From Mastigamoeba balamuthi (lineage: Eukaryota; Evosea; Mastigamoebida; Mastigamoebidae), in the NCBI GenBank assembly GCA_902651635.1, contig CACRSC010000011.1, positions 459,047-523,046 on the forward strand: 64,000 nucleotides of DNA, written 5' to 3'. Under the pieces are notes generated by a model. It had not been told where the DNA came from. It saw only the letters and a program-made list of their open reading frames with translations, and did no database searches. The position numbers and the translations under genes were made by a program. This document shows positions 10,799-22,379 of the stretch, one piece after another. How positions within the stretch are numbered: the first letter of the stretch is position 1; each line of letters begins with the position of its first letter.

Positions 10799-13700
10799 CT
10801 ACGTGAGCCGCGGACGCTTCTGCTTGCGCAGGCTCTCCTGCGCTTGGTCGGTGCCCGCGTCGCCGGCAGCGGGCTTGTCGGACACCACTTTGCTTTCTTG
10901 GTCCACCTGCATCTTGAGCGGGTCCGGCTCGGCGGGGGCCACCGCGGCGGACGCTGCGGGCGCTGACGACGCCTCGTCCTTGGCGGGCTGGGGCCCCTCT
11001 GTGTCGTCATCCTCGTAGTCGACAAGTTTCTTCTGTTGTTGAGCACGGCTCTCCTCCTCGTCGCTGTCCGTGTCGTTGAAATACTTCTCCTCGTCCGAGT
11101 CCACACCCCGCATCCCTTGCGGTGGTTCGTTGAACGTGGCAGCTGCGGTTACTGAACTGGGTCTGGCCGCGTTCAGGCGAGTGGGCGAAACGTGTTTAAG
11201 AGCTTACGGTCGGTCCTCGTACTCCTTGTTCTGCTCGTAGCGCAGGATCAGCTTGCTGAACGTGTCGACGTATCGGATGTTGCGGAACTCGTCGCCGTAC
11301 TTCTCGACAATGTGCTTGACGAGCTCCTTGATGTTCTCCTGTCTCACGTACTCGAGCAGGTCGATGACCGCCGAGTTCATCAGGTTGTATCGCGTTGAGT
11401 TGCGCCGGAACACCTCCATAACCCCCTTGAACAGGTCCCGCTCCACCACGTGTCTCAAGTAGTAGTCGTCCTTGGTCGCCACGACCGTCTTCAGGAACCT
11501 CAGCGCCGCTGTGCAACGAAAGCAGGGGAAGAATACGCTCTCAGTCTGGACACGGAGGCGGTGTCGCCGATCTCGCGCGTACCCAGCGCGAGGTGCTTGT
11601 GCGAGCCGAAGGTGAGCTTCATGACCTTCTTGCACACGTCGTTGCCCAGCATGAACGCTCGCATGCGGAACCCGTGGCGCACGAGGCAGAAGCTCAGCAG
11701 GTCGCAGACGTTGGACTTGACCGCCTCCTCGGCCTCAGCGCTCAGCGGGGGCTGCGGCGCCTGCCGCAAGTCGACAGCGTCCGACGAGGAGCGCATCGAC
11801 TTCTGCAGCGGCGCGACGAGCAGAGGCAGCACGTCCCTGTAGATCATCTCAAGGAACGGCTCCTTCTCCGCAGAGTCGGCCATCGTCTCCGTGTCGAGCA
11901 GCGCCTTGAGAATGTCGCTCGACACGCCCATGATGCCGATGTCGGGGTCTCGGAAGAACCGCGACAAGATCTGGTCCAGCAGCTTCCTGGGCTTCTGCGA
12001 CAGAATAAACGACCGCAGCAGCGACGGGTCGTGCATCAGAGTTATCCCGAGCACCTCAGTGCTGCGCGGAGAGCAGTGTCAGTACGGGCGAGGAGGGAGG
12101 TCGCTCAGTACGTTGCCATGCGCGTCTCGAATCGGTCGTCGCCCAGCGGCGAGTCGAGCGACTCAAAGAGGCCGGCCGACGTGATCGTCCGAAAGAACTG
12201 CGTGCGGTTCGCCGGCTGCAGGTTCTTCGCCAGGTTGAACAGCTCGTGCAGGAACGCCAGCTGGTCTTTCCGCTGCTCGGAGCCGACCTCCGAACTTCGC
12301 AGCCGAGAGAACCTTTTGGGCAGATTATTAGGATCTTCCCGCGTGGCGAATCAACTGAATCCCGCGGCAGGGCGCAGATATGTGCACTCACAGCTGCTCC
12401 TGGAAGGGGTGGTCGTTCTGCACGTGCGTGACGATCTCGAGCTGGTTGAAGAAGATGAGCGAGTTGAGCGTCGCGCACGTCGGGTCGTCGAGCACGCGCG
12501 GCAGGATGACGTCCTTGAGGTACTGCAGGCGGAACGTCTGGTGTATCTTCGAGACCAGCTCGGGGCTGTTGAACGGCACGACCTCCTTGAACGTCGTCTG
12601 CTTCGTGACGAAGTCCCTGTGGCACATCCTGTTCTCCGGTGGAATGTCGGGGTCGTCTGCGCTCGCGAGCCGTTCGTCACTCAGCAACGTCTCCCAGGCA
12701 CAAATAACCCGGTGAAATACGCACACTCGAGCGCCCCGATGACTTTGAGGATGTTGTCGTCGCTGAAGAGCACCTCCATGAGGCTGGGGTCGTTCAGCAT
12801 CACTTGCAGCAGCCTCTGTGTCAGCACGACGAGTCTGGGGGGTGCTGGGAAGGGGGAGAGAGAAGGGGGAGAGAGCGATTACCGAGGGTCTTGAAGATGC
12901 CGTAGAGCACCCGGAGGCTCTCGGCGTCCTCGAGGTCCTCGCACTCCTCAAACAGCTCGATGATCTTGGGCACGTACGACTGCCGCAGCAGGCACGCCGC
13001 CAGCGACGCCTTGTGCGCCTCGCTGTTCTCCGCGATGACCTGCGCCACCTGCTTCACCGTCGCGATGCTCGGCTTCATGGGGAAGAGGAGAAAGGGGGGC
13101 AGACGCGAGTGAGCTAGTGCGATTGGCAACAGTGTTGTGGGAGCGAATAACTTCCCAAACAGAACATATCGGTTGCAGGGCCAAAGGAAGGAGCGGGGGA
13201 GGTGTGTGGGAGGCGGGGGGGAAGGACTGGGGGAGCCGTCAGTGACGCAATTGGTGGTCTTTTTCTTACCTTGGGCAGCTCGACGTCCACCAGCGACTGC
13301 CAGCCGTCGCTCGACGTGCGCTCCATGCCCGCGCCGCTCGTGCGCATCGCGTCCGCGCGGTCGTCGTCGTCCGCGCCGCCCGGCGCGCCGCTGCCGCCGC
13401 CGCCCCCGTCGCCCGGGGCCCCGCCGCGGCGCGCCTGGTAGTCGACGATCAGGTCCCAGATCTCGCGGCAGCCCCCGAGCTCCTGGAAGCTCAGCGCGAG
13501 GTCCTCCTGCGTCTCGGGGTCGCACCACACGATCAGGGTCTCTGCACCGGCAGTGGCGTCAGCAGTGGGCGGTGGTGGTGGGCCCAGTCCGGGTTCCAGC
13601 GAATATTCCGTCGGCTTGCGTGTGCGCGGCGTTTTGTGTGGTTTTTTTAATTGTTTAGTGGTAAGAACGGGGGGCGCCGCGAGCCCCCAGGAAGGAGAGG

Positions 13701-14176
13701 ACGAGATACGTAATAAAAGCGGGCGTGAAACGGACCTTGTTGGCGCTGGTAGATGTCCTCGGCGAAGACCTTGGTGTTGATCAGGATGGACCCGTTCTCC
13801 TCGGACTTGACCATGAGCGACAGCGTCTCGGTGGCCTGCGCGGGGGATCAGCGAGCGAGGCGCCGCGCGTGGGGGGTTGAGCGTCTGTGGCAGGGAGGGA
13901 GGAGCGTTGACTCTGGAGGGGGGGAGGTGGGGTATGATTTCGGGTAATCCCCCCGGCACATCTACGCCGCAGCGCGGAGTGCGCGGGACGCTCGGAGGGG
14001 GCGCGGGGGTCGAGTGGGGGAGCTCGCACCTCCTCGTAGGTGGAGGATACGTGGCCGGTGCCCTGGTCGGTCCACTGGTCGCCGAGCAGCTTGTACAGCT
14101 TGACCCTGCGCCGCGAGCCGGGCTTAGATTCTGCAGGCGCGGAGCCCGCGCTTGCAGGGTCCTCGGCTTCTGTCAT
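10799..14176 (-). CDS. PP4 regulatory subunit 3 (SMEK/falafel/Psy2)
   Basis: Regulatory subunit of protein phosphatase 4, nuclear and cytoplasmic, acting in DNA-damage and stress signalling in other eukaryotes. The first exon (from ATG 14174-14176) encodes an acidic leader and the start of the PH-like N-terminal domain (RRVKLYKLLGDQWTDQGTGHV). The domain continues through GSILINTKVFAEDIYQRQ and TLIVWCDPETQEDLALSFQE. A Gly/Asp-rich insert follows. The SMK-1 domain is spread over further exons: CREIWDLI, AHKASLAACLLRQSYVPKII, FKEVVPFNSPELVSKIHQTF, PRVLDDPTCATLNSLIFFNQ, ITLMHDPSLLRSFI and MNSAVIDLLEYVRQENIKEL. The C-terminus is acidic then basic (DSDEEKYFNDTDSDEEES ... KQKRPRLT), as expected of the family. 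At least seven introns. Divergent from the UBE2O-like gene across 420 bp. Confidence 0.93.
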
Positions 14177-14596
14177 CCTGCTGCTGGATCCAACTTCGCC
14201 AATCAGCCGCGCGCGCGAGGTTGAAAAAGCGAGGTTTGGGGGGACCGAAAATCGGGGATAAATATCACCGGAATAATTCAAAATTTTGAGCGCGTTCTGC
14301 GCGCGCAGGTGGCGCCGAGGGTGGCGGGAACGATCTGCAGGGGGAACAGCGGCTGTCGCACGCAGGCTCACGTTCTAGTAGAGTCGTGTAACGCTATGAC
14401 GACTCCTCGCACTGGCAGGCGTGGGCCCAGACCTCCACGAGAATTAAAGCAAATAATGATGTCATCTCGATGTGAGCCAAGATTCCGATCGGCCCCTCCA
14501 CGGGATATTTTTTGTTTTGTCTTTCGCCTAGCCTCCAGAGACAAGGACGCCCGGCCGCGCCGCGTGGGGTGCGTGATATTTTCCCAGGGTCTCGAT

Positions 14597-17500
14597 ATGG
14601 TGCGGCACCAGGACGACAGCAGAGTGCGTGCCGAGGGCGACTGGCCCCAGATCTTCGAGGAGGACGCCGTGGAGCTCGTGGCGCCCCCTCCCGACATCGG
14701 CGCCGGCAGCCCCCGCGACGTCGGCGTCATCGAGCGGGTCGGCTGGATCGAGGAGCCCGACGCCCCTCCCCAGACCCCCGAGGAGGAGCCCATCGAGGCA
14801 CGGATCTCCCCGGGTCCTTCAGCAATCTCACCGATTCCGACGCGTATCTCCAGCCTATCGGGCGGGACAACGTGCTTGTGCGCTGGACGAGGAGCAGGCA
14901 GGAGTCCGTTCTTCCTGCGTCTGCGGTCCGCGTGCTCGACAGGTGCGAATCCGATTTCAAACCACTCAGTTGACTCGGCAAATCGGCCCCTAATCCGCCC
15001 GCACGCAGGAGCTTTCTGCCGGGGGATGTTGTCGCGAGGGCAAGCGACCCGCAGGGCCTCAGCGGCACCATTCTCGAGTGCCGCCTCTACCTCGACCTCG
15101 TCTTCCCCGACGGCACCCAGGCACTTCCCCATTTCGCGAAATATCCCACATGGATTTATCTGACATTCCTGGGCGCCCACAGAAAATCAACGTGCCGGCT
15201 GCCGCTGTCAGGCACGTCCACGAGCTGCCTTCGGGCACGTGGGTCGTCAAGGGCCAGTGGTGCGGACAGGTGGACTCGTGCGGCGTGGATGTCGACGTCG
15301 TGCTCGACGACGGCTCGGTCATCCGCATTGGCGACGCAGCAGAGGACACGCTCTCCCCCGCGTCCGAGGACGACGTGGCTGACGACGAGAACTTCCCGTG
15401 GTACCCTGGGCAGCGCGTCATCGTTCCGAGGAGGTACGCAGAATCCCGATTCCCGTTCCTATTTCTCTGCTTTGTTGATACGTTTGTTCTCTGCCTGCGT
15501 TGAGTCACGAGATCAATAATCATTTCCTGATAGAGCTCGCTAGCTTGGGACTTGGTGGTGGGATGGACTTTGCAGACCCCCCATCTCACCTTTCTGGCAT
15601 GCAGGGAGCTGCAGCAGGGCGAGTGGGTGCGAGCACCGCCGCAGATGAAGAGGCTGCGCAGGGCTGATGCCGAGGGCACCGTCGTGCGCGTGCACCCCTC
15701 GAGCGCCATTGTGCACTGGGTCACTGGCCGCTCGCTCGACCCCGACGAGGTCCCGCCCGAGGACGAGGTCACGGACACGGCCTCGCTCGTCCCCCTCCGC
15801 TGGTTCTCCAGCGCCCTGTGGACGTCTGGCGACCGCGCCGTGTGCCCTCGCAGCGTGCGGCTGGCCGAGGCCGAGGACCTCAAGGACTTCAGCGTGGAGT
15901 CTCTGCGNGTGTGCCCTCGCAGCGTGCGGTTGGCCGAGGCCGAGGACCTCAAGGACTTCAGCGTGGAGTCTCTGCGGAGCGAGCAGCAGCAGCAGCAGCA
16001 GCAGGCAGCAGCGGACGCGGCCGGCGAGGCCGACGCCGGGGAGCAGGAGCCCGCGCAGCAGACGCACACGCAGCGCAGGCTGCAGAGGAAGCGCCCGGCG
16101 AAGAAGAAGGACAGGAAGCACCCGCACAGGGCCGACGACATGGACGACGGCGCCAACACGGCTCTGGTGCTGTGCACAAAGACGTGGGTCACGGTGCAGT
16201 GGCAGGACGCCTCGGTGGACCCGCAGCCTGTCTACGCGACTGAGCTCGTGCCGCTCGACAATGTGCTCGCCAACGACTTCTGGCCCGACGACTTTGTGTC
16301 GACGACCGACGGCTCCCGGACGGGCTACGTGCTGCGAGTCGACTCCGGCGCCAGAATGTGCCGCGTGCACTGGGTTGAGGGCGCACAGGACAGCGAGGAG
16401 GAGGAGCTGTCGGTGTACAGCCTCAAGAACAGCGACAGCTTCGACCTCCGCATCGGAGACATTGTCGCGCGCGTGCCGCCGCAGGACGAGCAGCAGGTCG
16501 CCGGGCTGCCCAGCGGGCTCCTCGGGGCTTGCAAACAGCTGCTCACGGCTCTTGCCGCCTCGCTTTCCGGGCAGCAGGGCGCAGCCGCCTCTCCAGACGC
16601 CCAGCAGTACGCCATTGCTACCATCCTAACCTCATTAGATCTACTGACACGGACGGCCAATCAGCGCCGTGCAGCAGACCGTGGAGCAGGCGGCGGAGGA
16701 TGTGGTCAGGGAGATGTCGTGGGTGGGAGAGATTGTTACGTTCGAGTCTGGGCGCATCTGGGTTATGTGGGCCGACGGCTCGCGCGAGCTCGTTGCGCCG
16801 AGCACTCTTGTCGTGCTGAACAACGAGGACGGCAACGCCGACGTGGACGAGGAGGAGGTGGATGACGAGGACGCCGAGTACGAGGACGAGCCCCAGGAGC
16901 GTGCGATGGACCAGGGCGAGGCCTCTGCGGCTGTGCCTGTCGAGCAGCCCCGTGCGCCGATTGTCAGCGTGCGCGACACGTCGCTGCAGGAGTCGCTCAA
17001 CACTTGGGGCTCGTCGCGGTCCGTCTGGTGGGGGGCGAGCGACACGGGTGCCGCCCAGTCGTTTGCGTCCCTCAGTGCTCTCTCTGTAGCCCCTCCGACT
17101 GTCGCGGAGAGGCAGACCGAGCCCGAGGCCGCCGCGGCGCCGCAGCCTGCCGCCACTTCCGAGGCACCAGCCGCAGCCGCTGCATCTGCTCCGACGGCAA
17201 CGGAGGAGGCTCCTGCCGCCGCCGCCGCCGCTGCAGGGGCAGCCGCCCAGGCAGAGGAGGTGAAGCTTGGGTCTCATTTCGAGGTCCTGGAGATGCCCGG
17301 GGACCACTACTACCTCAACGTTGAGGCACGATCTCCCCCCGACCTTTCCCGGCGCGACACCCGCACTGAAGCAGCATCGCAGAGGAGGGACCCGTCGGCC
17401 AAGTATCTCGGGAGGATGCTGAAGGAGTGGGACACAATCAAGAAGGCCGGGGCCGAGGGCATATTTGTGCGGGCGTACGAGTCGCGCGTGGACCTGCTCA

Positions 17501-18286
17501 AGGCGCTCATCGTGGGCCCGCAGGACACGCCATACGCCGACGCCCTCTTCGTGATCGACATTCACGCCCCTGCCGACTACCCCGCCGTGCCGCCGCAGGC
17601 GCACTACGTCCCTGTGGGGCCCCGCCTGCACCCCAACCTCTACGAGGACGGTTACATCTGCCGTGCGTTCCTCCCCCGCAGCGGCACGACGAGGAGTAGC
17701 ACTAACCAACGGCCCTGCCTACGCAGTGAGCCTTCTGGGCACATGGGCTGGCCATAAGGAAGAGAGGTGGCAGCCCGAGACGTCGAACATTCTGCAGGTC
17801 GTGCTGAGCGTGCAGGGGCTGATCCTCGGTGCCGAGGAGCCCTACTACCTCGAGGCCGGGTACGAGGTCCAGCGCGGCACGCAGCACGGCGCGCACTCGA
17901 GCCGCCTCTACACGGAGAACGTCACGCTACTGGCACTGAACGCCATCGTCGCCTACGCCAACAGGCCACCGGCGCCTTTTGAGGACATCTGCGACGCGCA
18001 CTTTGCCTCGAGGGCCGAGGCTATACTCAAGCGCTGCGAGTCGTACGCGCAGCAGGCGGAGCAGTCCGACGCTGCCCCTGCGAGCGCGCCCTGCGAGGCA
18101 CCGGCGCCGGCACCCGGAGAGGCTGCTGGCGGGGCCCAGGCGGGCGAGGGGGAGGAGGGCCGCAGGAGGCGTGCACCGCAGCAGTGGTCCCGTGGGTTCG
18201 TGTCTGCTGTCAACTCGCTTCTCCCGCGCCTGAGGGAGGCACTGTCGGCTGCCTCCCAAAGACACGCCTCCAGCGCAACCAAATAG
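14597..18286 (+). CDS. UBE2O-like E2/E3 hybrid ubiquitin-conjugating enzyme
   Basis: Large ubiquitin-conjugating enzyme of the UBE2O type, which acts as combined E2 and E3 in the cytoplasm. The start is MVRHQDDS. Several barrel-like conserved regions come first (PGDVVARASDPQGLSGTI, WVVKGQWCGQVDSCGVDVDV, GQRVIVPRR, GTVVRVHPSSAIVHWVTG, VLCTKTWVTVQWQD, WPDDFV, GYVLRVDSGARMCRVHW). A Glu-rich linker and Ala-rich stretch follow, then FEVLEMPGDHYYLN and the UBC domain: LGRMLKEWDTI, VGPQDTPYADALFVIDI and HPNLYEDGYIC-LSLLGTW. The catalytic Cys codon is 17659-17661, just before an intron (17663 to about 17727). The domain ends WQPETSNILQVVLSVQGLI. Introns at 14798-14853 and 15121-15182 appear to be GC-AG. 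The polyQ stretch near 15985 and the N at 15908 lie in the linker. About 1,050 residues, a little shorter than animal UBE2O. Confidence 0.92.
15840..15976. repeat. 68-bp direct duplication around a single N (assembly join)
   Basis: Positions 15840-15907 and 15909-15976 are identical except for one C/T difference and are separated only by N15908. Copy plus N totals 69 nt, so the reading frame of the UBE2O-like gene survives and the artefact appears as a 23-residue protein repeat (VCPRSVRLAEAEDLKDFSVE). It is probably one copy in the genome. Confidence 0.85.
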
Positions 18287-18942
18287 AGACAATGCGAGGT
18301 ATTCATAGGTGTCTGCTGCAGTGCGTGTCGCACCCCAGAGGCGTAGCGTGTCAGAGGCGTTTACGAGCACCATCCTGAACCAGGACTGGAGGGTGTTCGG
18401 CGTGAATGCTCACGTTTCTCAGACTGCTGCAGGAACAGTCTGACATTGGGACGAACATTTCTCAGGACCACAGGGAAACTCGCCCTCGACGAATTATTGC
18501 CAGAAAGAGGCCTGCGCAAATTCGCGCTCAGCGACAAGAAGGGTGAAAGACACCAATCTAGTAGTGCAAACGTTGTCTGGCCTCTTCAAATAACGGGAGA
18601 CCGTCTATCTGGGTTTTCTTTCGCTACACGTGCGCACGGAGAAACGGACAGCGCAGCTGATAAGCGCTGACGGGATGTCCCACGAGACTACAGCGGCATG
18701 TGGTAAAACAGCGAGGGCAATCCTCTCGGTGTTATATCGTAAGACTGCGCCACAACAGGAAGAGAGTGGGCATTCATGAATGGATTGTCCAGGTTTCTTG
18801 AGTGCGTCTTCGGACGCAATAGGCGGTGGTACACGTATTCCTGTCGTTGTGCAAGGAAAAAGGGGCTCTGACGGCAATCAAAAAGGCAGGGAGGACACGG
18901 CCGCTTCATAGGCCAAGTTATTCACCAGGAAACTCGTCTACA
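18287..18942. other. intergenic spacer
   Basis: About 650 bp between the UBE2O-like gene and the GH5 gene, both on the plus strand. It contains the 3' end of one and the promoter of the other. No conserved coding sequence, RNA gene or long repeat is visible. Confidence 0.5.
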
Positions 18943-20380
18943 ATGAGGTCCCTCGTTGTTGCAACAACCGTGGCTTTGGCTCTCATTGCCTGTGCACGTA
19001 CGGGAGCAGCTCACCGTCCAGAATTCCCCTAACTCCACGCAGGGGCTGCGTGCACCGACGTGCCCCCGGACTCCAAGTACACGTGCGCACAGCAGGTCTC
19101 TTGGGGAAAGTGCGCAGAGACCTGTGCGAAACCTCAGTCCCATAGGCAGCCACCACTTACGCACTGTGCGTTTGCACCCAACTGGCACTGCTGGCTTCGC
19201 AGACATGACGGCTTTCTGTGACAAGAGCTGTGGGAGGTGCCAGAGCCCTGCTTCCTGCACCGGAGTGCCGACGTCCCTCAATGGAGTCGTGTGGGCTGTG
19301 GGCGTCAACTACGCGCAGCACAGCTGGGCGCAGGGCTGGATGACTGATTTCCGTGCGCACGAAACCCACAACACAACAAAACTAACTGGGACTGCTTCAC
19401 ATTGCGCAGTGGATAGCTCTTGGGCGACCAAGTTTGCGGCAATGAAGAAGGAGCTCAGCGACATCAGGGGCAGAGGGGCCCGCGTCATCCGTTGGTGGAT
19501 CTTCGCCAGCAGCGACGCACTCCCCGACACGTGCTGGAGTGGCACACAGTTCGCCAAGCTGCCCGACAAGTACGTTGACCACATCGAGGAGGCGTTCAAC
19601 TACGCCAAGAGGTAATCCCTGTTCCTCCTCCACCAGCACGGAGACCCACTGTGCCCCCTCGCCCCCTCCGACAGCATTGGGCTGCTGGTCTACCCGTCCC
19701 TGATGAGCTTCGACTGGGGCAAGGGCGCACGCCACCACCAGGAGATCTTCACGGACGCAGCGGCACGCAAGTCGTGGGTGGTCAACGCGGTGACGCCGAT
19801 CATCGACAGGCTCAAGAGCAACCCGGCCGTGTTCGCGTGGGACCTGATGAACGAGCCCGAGTGGGTCATCGACAGCGTCGACGGCGGCGACCCCTGCGAC
19901 ACGTGCACCAAGTTCAGGCTCTCTGCCGTCAAGGCGCTGCTCAACGACGTCCTCGCGGTGCTGCGCGCCAAGGGGGCCAAGCAGCCCGTGTCGATCGGCA
20001 GCGCGAGCCTCAAGTTCCTCTCGCAGAAGAAGCTCTGGAACGACATGTCCCTCGACTTCTGGGACTTCCACTGGTACTCGTGGGCCACGCAGTACTTCAA
20101 CCCGCTGCTGGTGCAGGCGTCCAAGGCCATCACGCCGTCCAAGCCCGTCGTCATCGGCGAGGTCATGCCCGACCCCTCCAAGGACGCGGTGCTCGCCAGC
20201 AGCGCCAACAAGTGGTGCGACGGCAAGCCGTGCACGGACCACGGGCTCCTGGTCGCCCAGCTGGCCAGGCTGGGGTACTCGGGGTACCTGCCGTGGGCGT
20301 GGACGGACCCCAACTTCGTGCTCACCCCGTACATTGGCAACCTCTTCACAAGCTTCAAGTCTGTCTGCCCCTCGTCCTAG
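18943..20380 (+). CDS. secreted ShKT - GH5-like glycoside hydrolase
   Basis: Secreted polysaccharide hydrolase. Exon 1 (from ATG 18943) encodes a signal peptide, RSLVVATTVALALIACARTG. The next exons encode a ShKT module: CTDVPPDSKYTCAQQVSWGKC followed, after a short intron near 19165-19200, by DMTAFCDKSCGRC. The catalytic domain begins GVVWAVGVNYAQHSW and includes VIRWWIFASSDA, LLVYPSLMSFDWG, WDLMNEPEW (the NEP acid/base Glu of clan GH-A), DFHWYSW and PVVIGEVMP (candidate nucleophile Glu). It ends FKSVCPSS at TAG 20378-20380. At least four exons. The substrate is not readable from sequence; beta-mannan or beta-glucan are the usual targets of such GH5 enzymes. With the GH18 gene it suggests digestion or remodelling of wall polymers. 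Confidence 0.8.
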
Positions 20381-20573
20381 GCAGGCTCCGACCCACCGCC
20401 CCAGAGCGGTCCGCTCAACGCATGCTGTACAGCAAACGGAAAACAACGCTTGTTGCTCGAACAAACGAAGCCCCCTCAGAAATCCCGCGACCTCAGTAGA
20501 GGGTTCCAGAATCCTTTTCAACCTACAGGACCCGGATTCTTCCGAGATTAGCCCAGGAATTAAAGTTGTCTTG

Positions 20574-20611
20574 ATTCCGAGATTCCGAGATTCCGAGATT
20601 CTACACCCGAA
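20574..20611. repeat. GATTCCGA microsatellite upstream of the SET gene
   Basis: Four or more copies of the 8-bp unit GATTCCGA end about 5 bp before the start codon used for the E(z)-like gene. They therefore fall in its 5' UTR or promoter. Confidence 0.8.
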
Positions 20612-20614
20612 TCT

Positions 20615-22379
20615 ATGCTGTACTCCCGAATGCGCAGGCAGCGAGCGGACGAGCTGCTCAGGCGAGCCGAGCTCAGCGCCGTCGAGCGCGCGCGCGCCTC
20701 GCTCGCCCGCCACCTGCGCGTGCACAACGCGCGGGAGGACCACCTCTCGGGCTCCGTGTGGCCGTGCACGCGCCTCTGCGCCGACACGGCCCTCGCGCGC
20801 CAGCACGCGCTCTCCATGCGCGGCGACACGCTGCCGCCCGCTGGCACGCTGCCCGCCATGACCTCCTGGCAGCCCCTCCCCCGCGGCCGCCTCGTCCGCC
20901 TGCACACGCCCCTCGAGGCCAAGCGCAAAGGCACCACGTCATCCAATTGCCTCTCTCGCGCAGAATCGTCGGGTTTACCGACTGTCGCCTGAAATCGCCG
21001 CGCGAACAAAACACGTTGGAATTCGGAAGCCGAGGCGCTGAAACTCATCGAGGACGACGAGGAGACGGCGGCCAACGCGCTGCTGGAGGCGATGGCGGCG
21101 GACAGGTTCGCGCTGGAGGCGGCGGCCGAGGCCGTGCGGGGCGGCGCCGACGCCAGGGACGTGGCGGCGGCCGCGGGCGTCGACGCGCCGTCGCTCGAGC
21201 TGCTGCTGGCCGTCGACGCCTCGGCGCGGTCCTCTGCGCGGCCGACGGCGTCCGGGTGCGTGCAGGCCGTGCTGCGCGGAGAGCACTGGTGCCCGAGGTG
21301 CCGCAGGTTCTGCTGCCTGCTGCACGACTCGCCGCAGCCACAGCCGCCGCCGCTCGGGGAGCCGCCCGCAGCGGCCCCGGGGAGCGCGGACGCCGACGAC
21401 GCGCTCAGGGACGAGTGCGCGGCGGCGGGGCACGGGCTGGGCGGCGACGGCAGCGCGAGGTGGACGCGGGACTGCCTCGAGCTGGCGAGGGCGATGAGCG
21501 AGGTCGGCTGCAGCAGCTGCATCATCGCGCGGGCCGTGGGGCGCCCGTGCTACGAGGTCTCCAACCTCATGCTCGGTGACGACGACGGCGCCCTGCCGCC
21601 CGCGGACGAGCCCCCAGCCGAGCGCCTGCGCCGACTGCGCCGAGGTGGCCGCCGCTTTCGCGTCCGCCATCGAGCGAGCTGAGCTCTTGTTGTCCCCACC
21701 CCCCGCAGGGCCCAGGGAGTCGGAGGAGCAGGTGCGGCCGGTATATGTGCCCTGCGAGCACGAGGGCGAGTGCTGCGGGGGCAACGAGCAGTGCGCGTGC
21801 ACGAGGCTGGGCGTGTGCGAGGAGTACTGCGCGTGCCCCGCGAGCTGCCCGCGCAGGCGCAAGCCCTGCAGCTGCCCCGACGGTTGCCGCGGCGAGTCGT
21901 GCCCCTGCCGCGCGTCCTCGCGCGAGTGCGGCCCGCGCTGCCAGTGCGGCGCCGCGCCGTGCTGCAACAGCGCGATCGCCTCGTGCGCGCAGGCCAAGAT
22001 CCTCGCGGGGCCCTCGGCGACGCACGGGTGGGGCTGCTTCGCGGGGCAGCGCGTCGCGGCGGGGCAGCTGGTGGCCGTCTACGCGGGGGAGATGCTGGAC
22101 ACGACGTTCATCGAGGACAGGATGCGCGACGAGGAGAGCAAGAGGAACTGGTACCTCAGCGTCACGGCGGCCGAGCGGACCACGGACGCGAGGTGGATCG
22201 GCTGCAAGGCCCGGTTCTTCAACTCGCCCTCGGGGGACGACGCGCCGTGCAACGCCTTCGCCAGGATGGTCACGGCCAACGGCATACCCTACTACGCCAT
22301 CTACGCCGCCACAGACATCCAGCCCGGCGAGGAGATCACCTTTGACTACGGCGCACAGTACTGGTCGGAACTGCACTGA
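20615..22379 (+). CDS. E(z)-like CXC-SET histone methyltransferase
   Basis: Enhancer-of-zeste-type lysine methyltransferase, the catalytic subunit of PRC2 (H3K27) in other eukaryotes. Three exons. The N-terminal exon (MLYSRMRRQRADELLRRAEL...) contains TSWQPLPRGR and precedes a helical, SANT-like segment with WCPRCRRFCCLLHD. The CXC region is clear: CEHEGECCGGNEQCACTRLG, then CEEYCACPASCPRRRKPCSC, then CRASSRECGPRCQCGAAPCC. The SET domain follows with GWGCFAGQRVAAGQLV, YAGEM and the final FDYGAQYW. The NHS-PNC motif of SET domains is replaced by FFNSPSGDDAPCNAF, losing the His. There is no post-SET; the protein ends SELH. Start 20615 is the first ATG of the open frame; ATG 20630 is an alternative. 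The CXC architecture fits E(z) better than other SET families. Confidence 0.88.
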
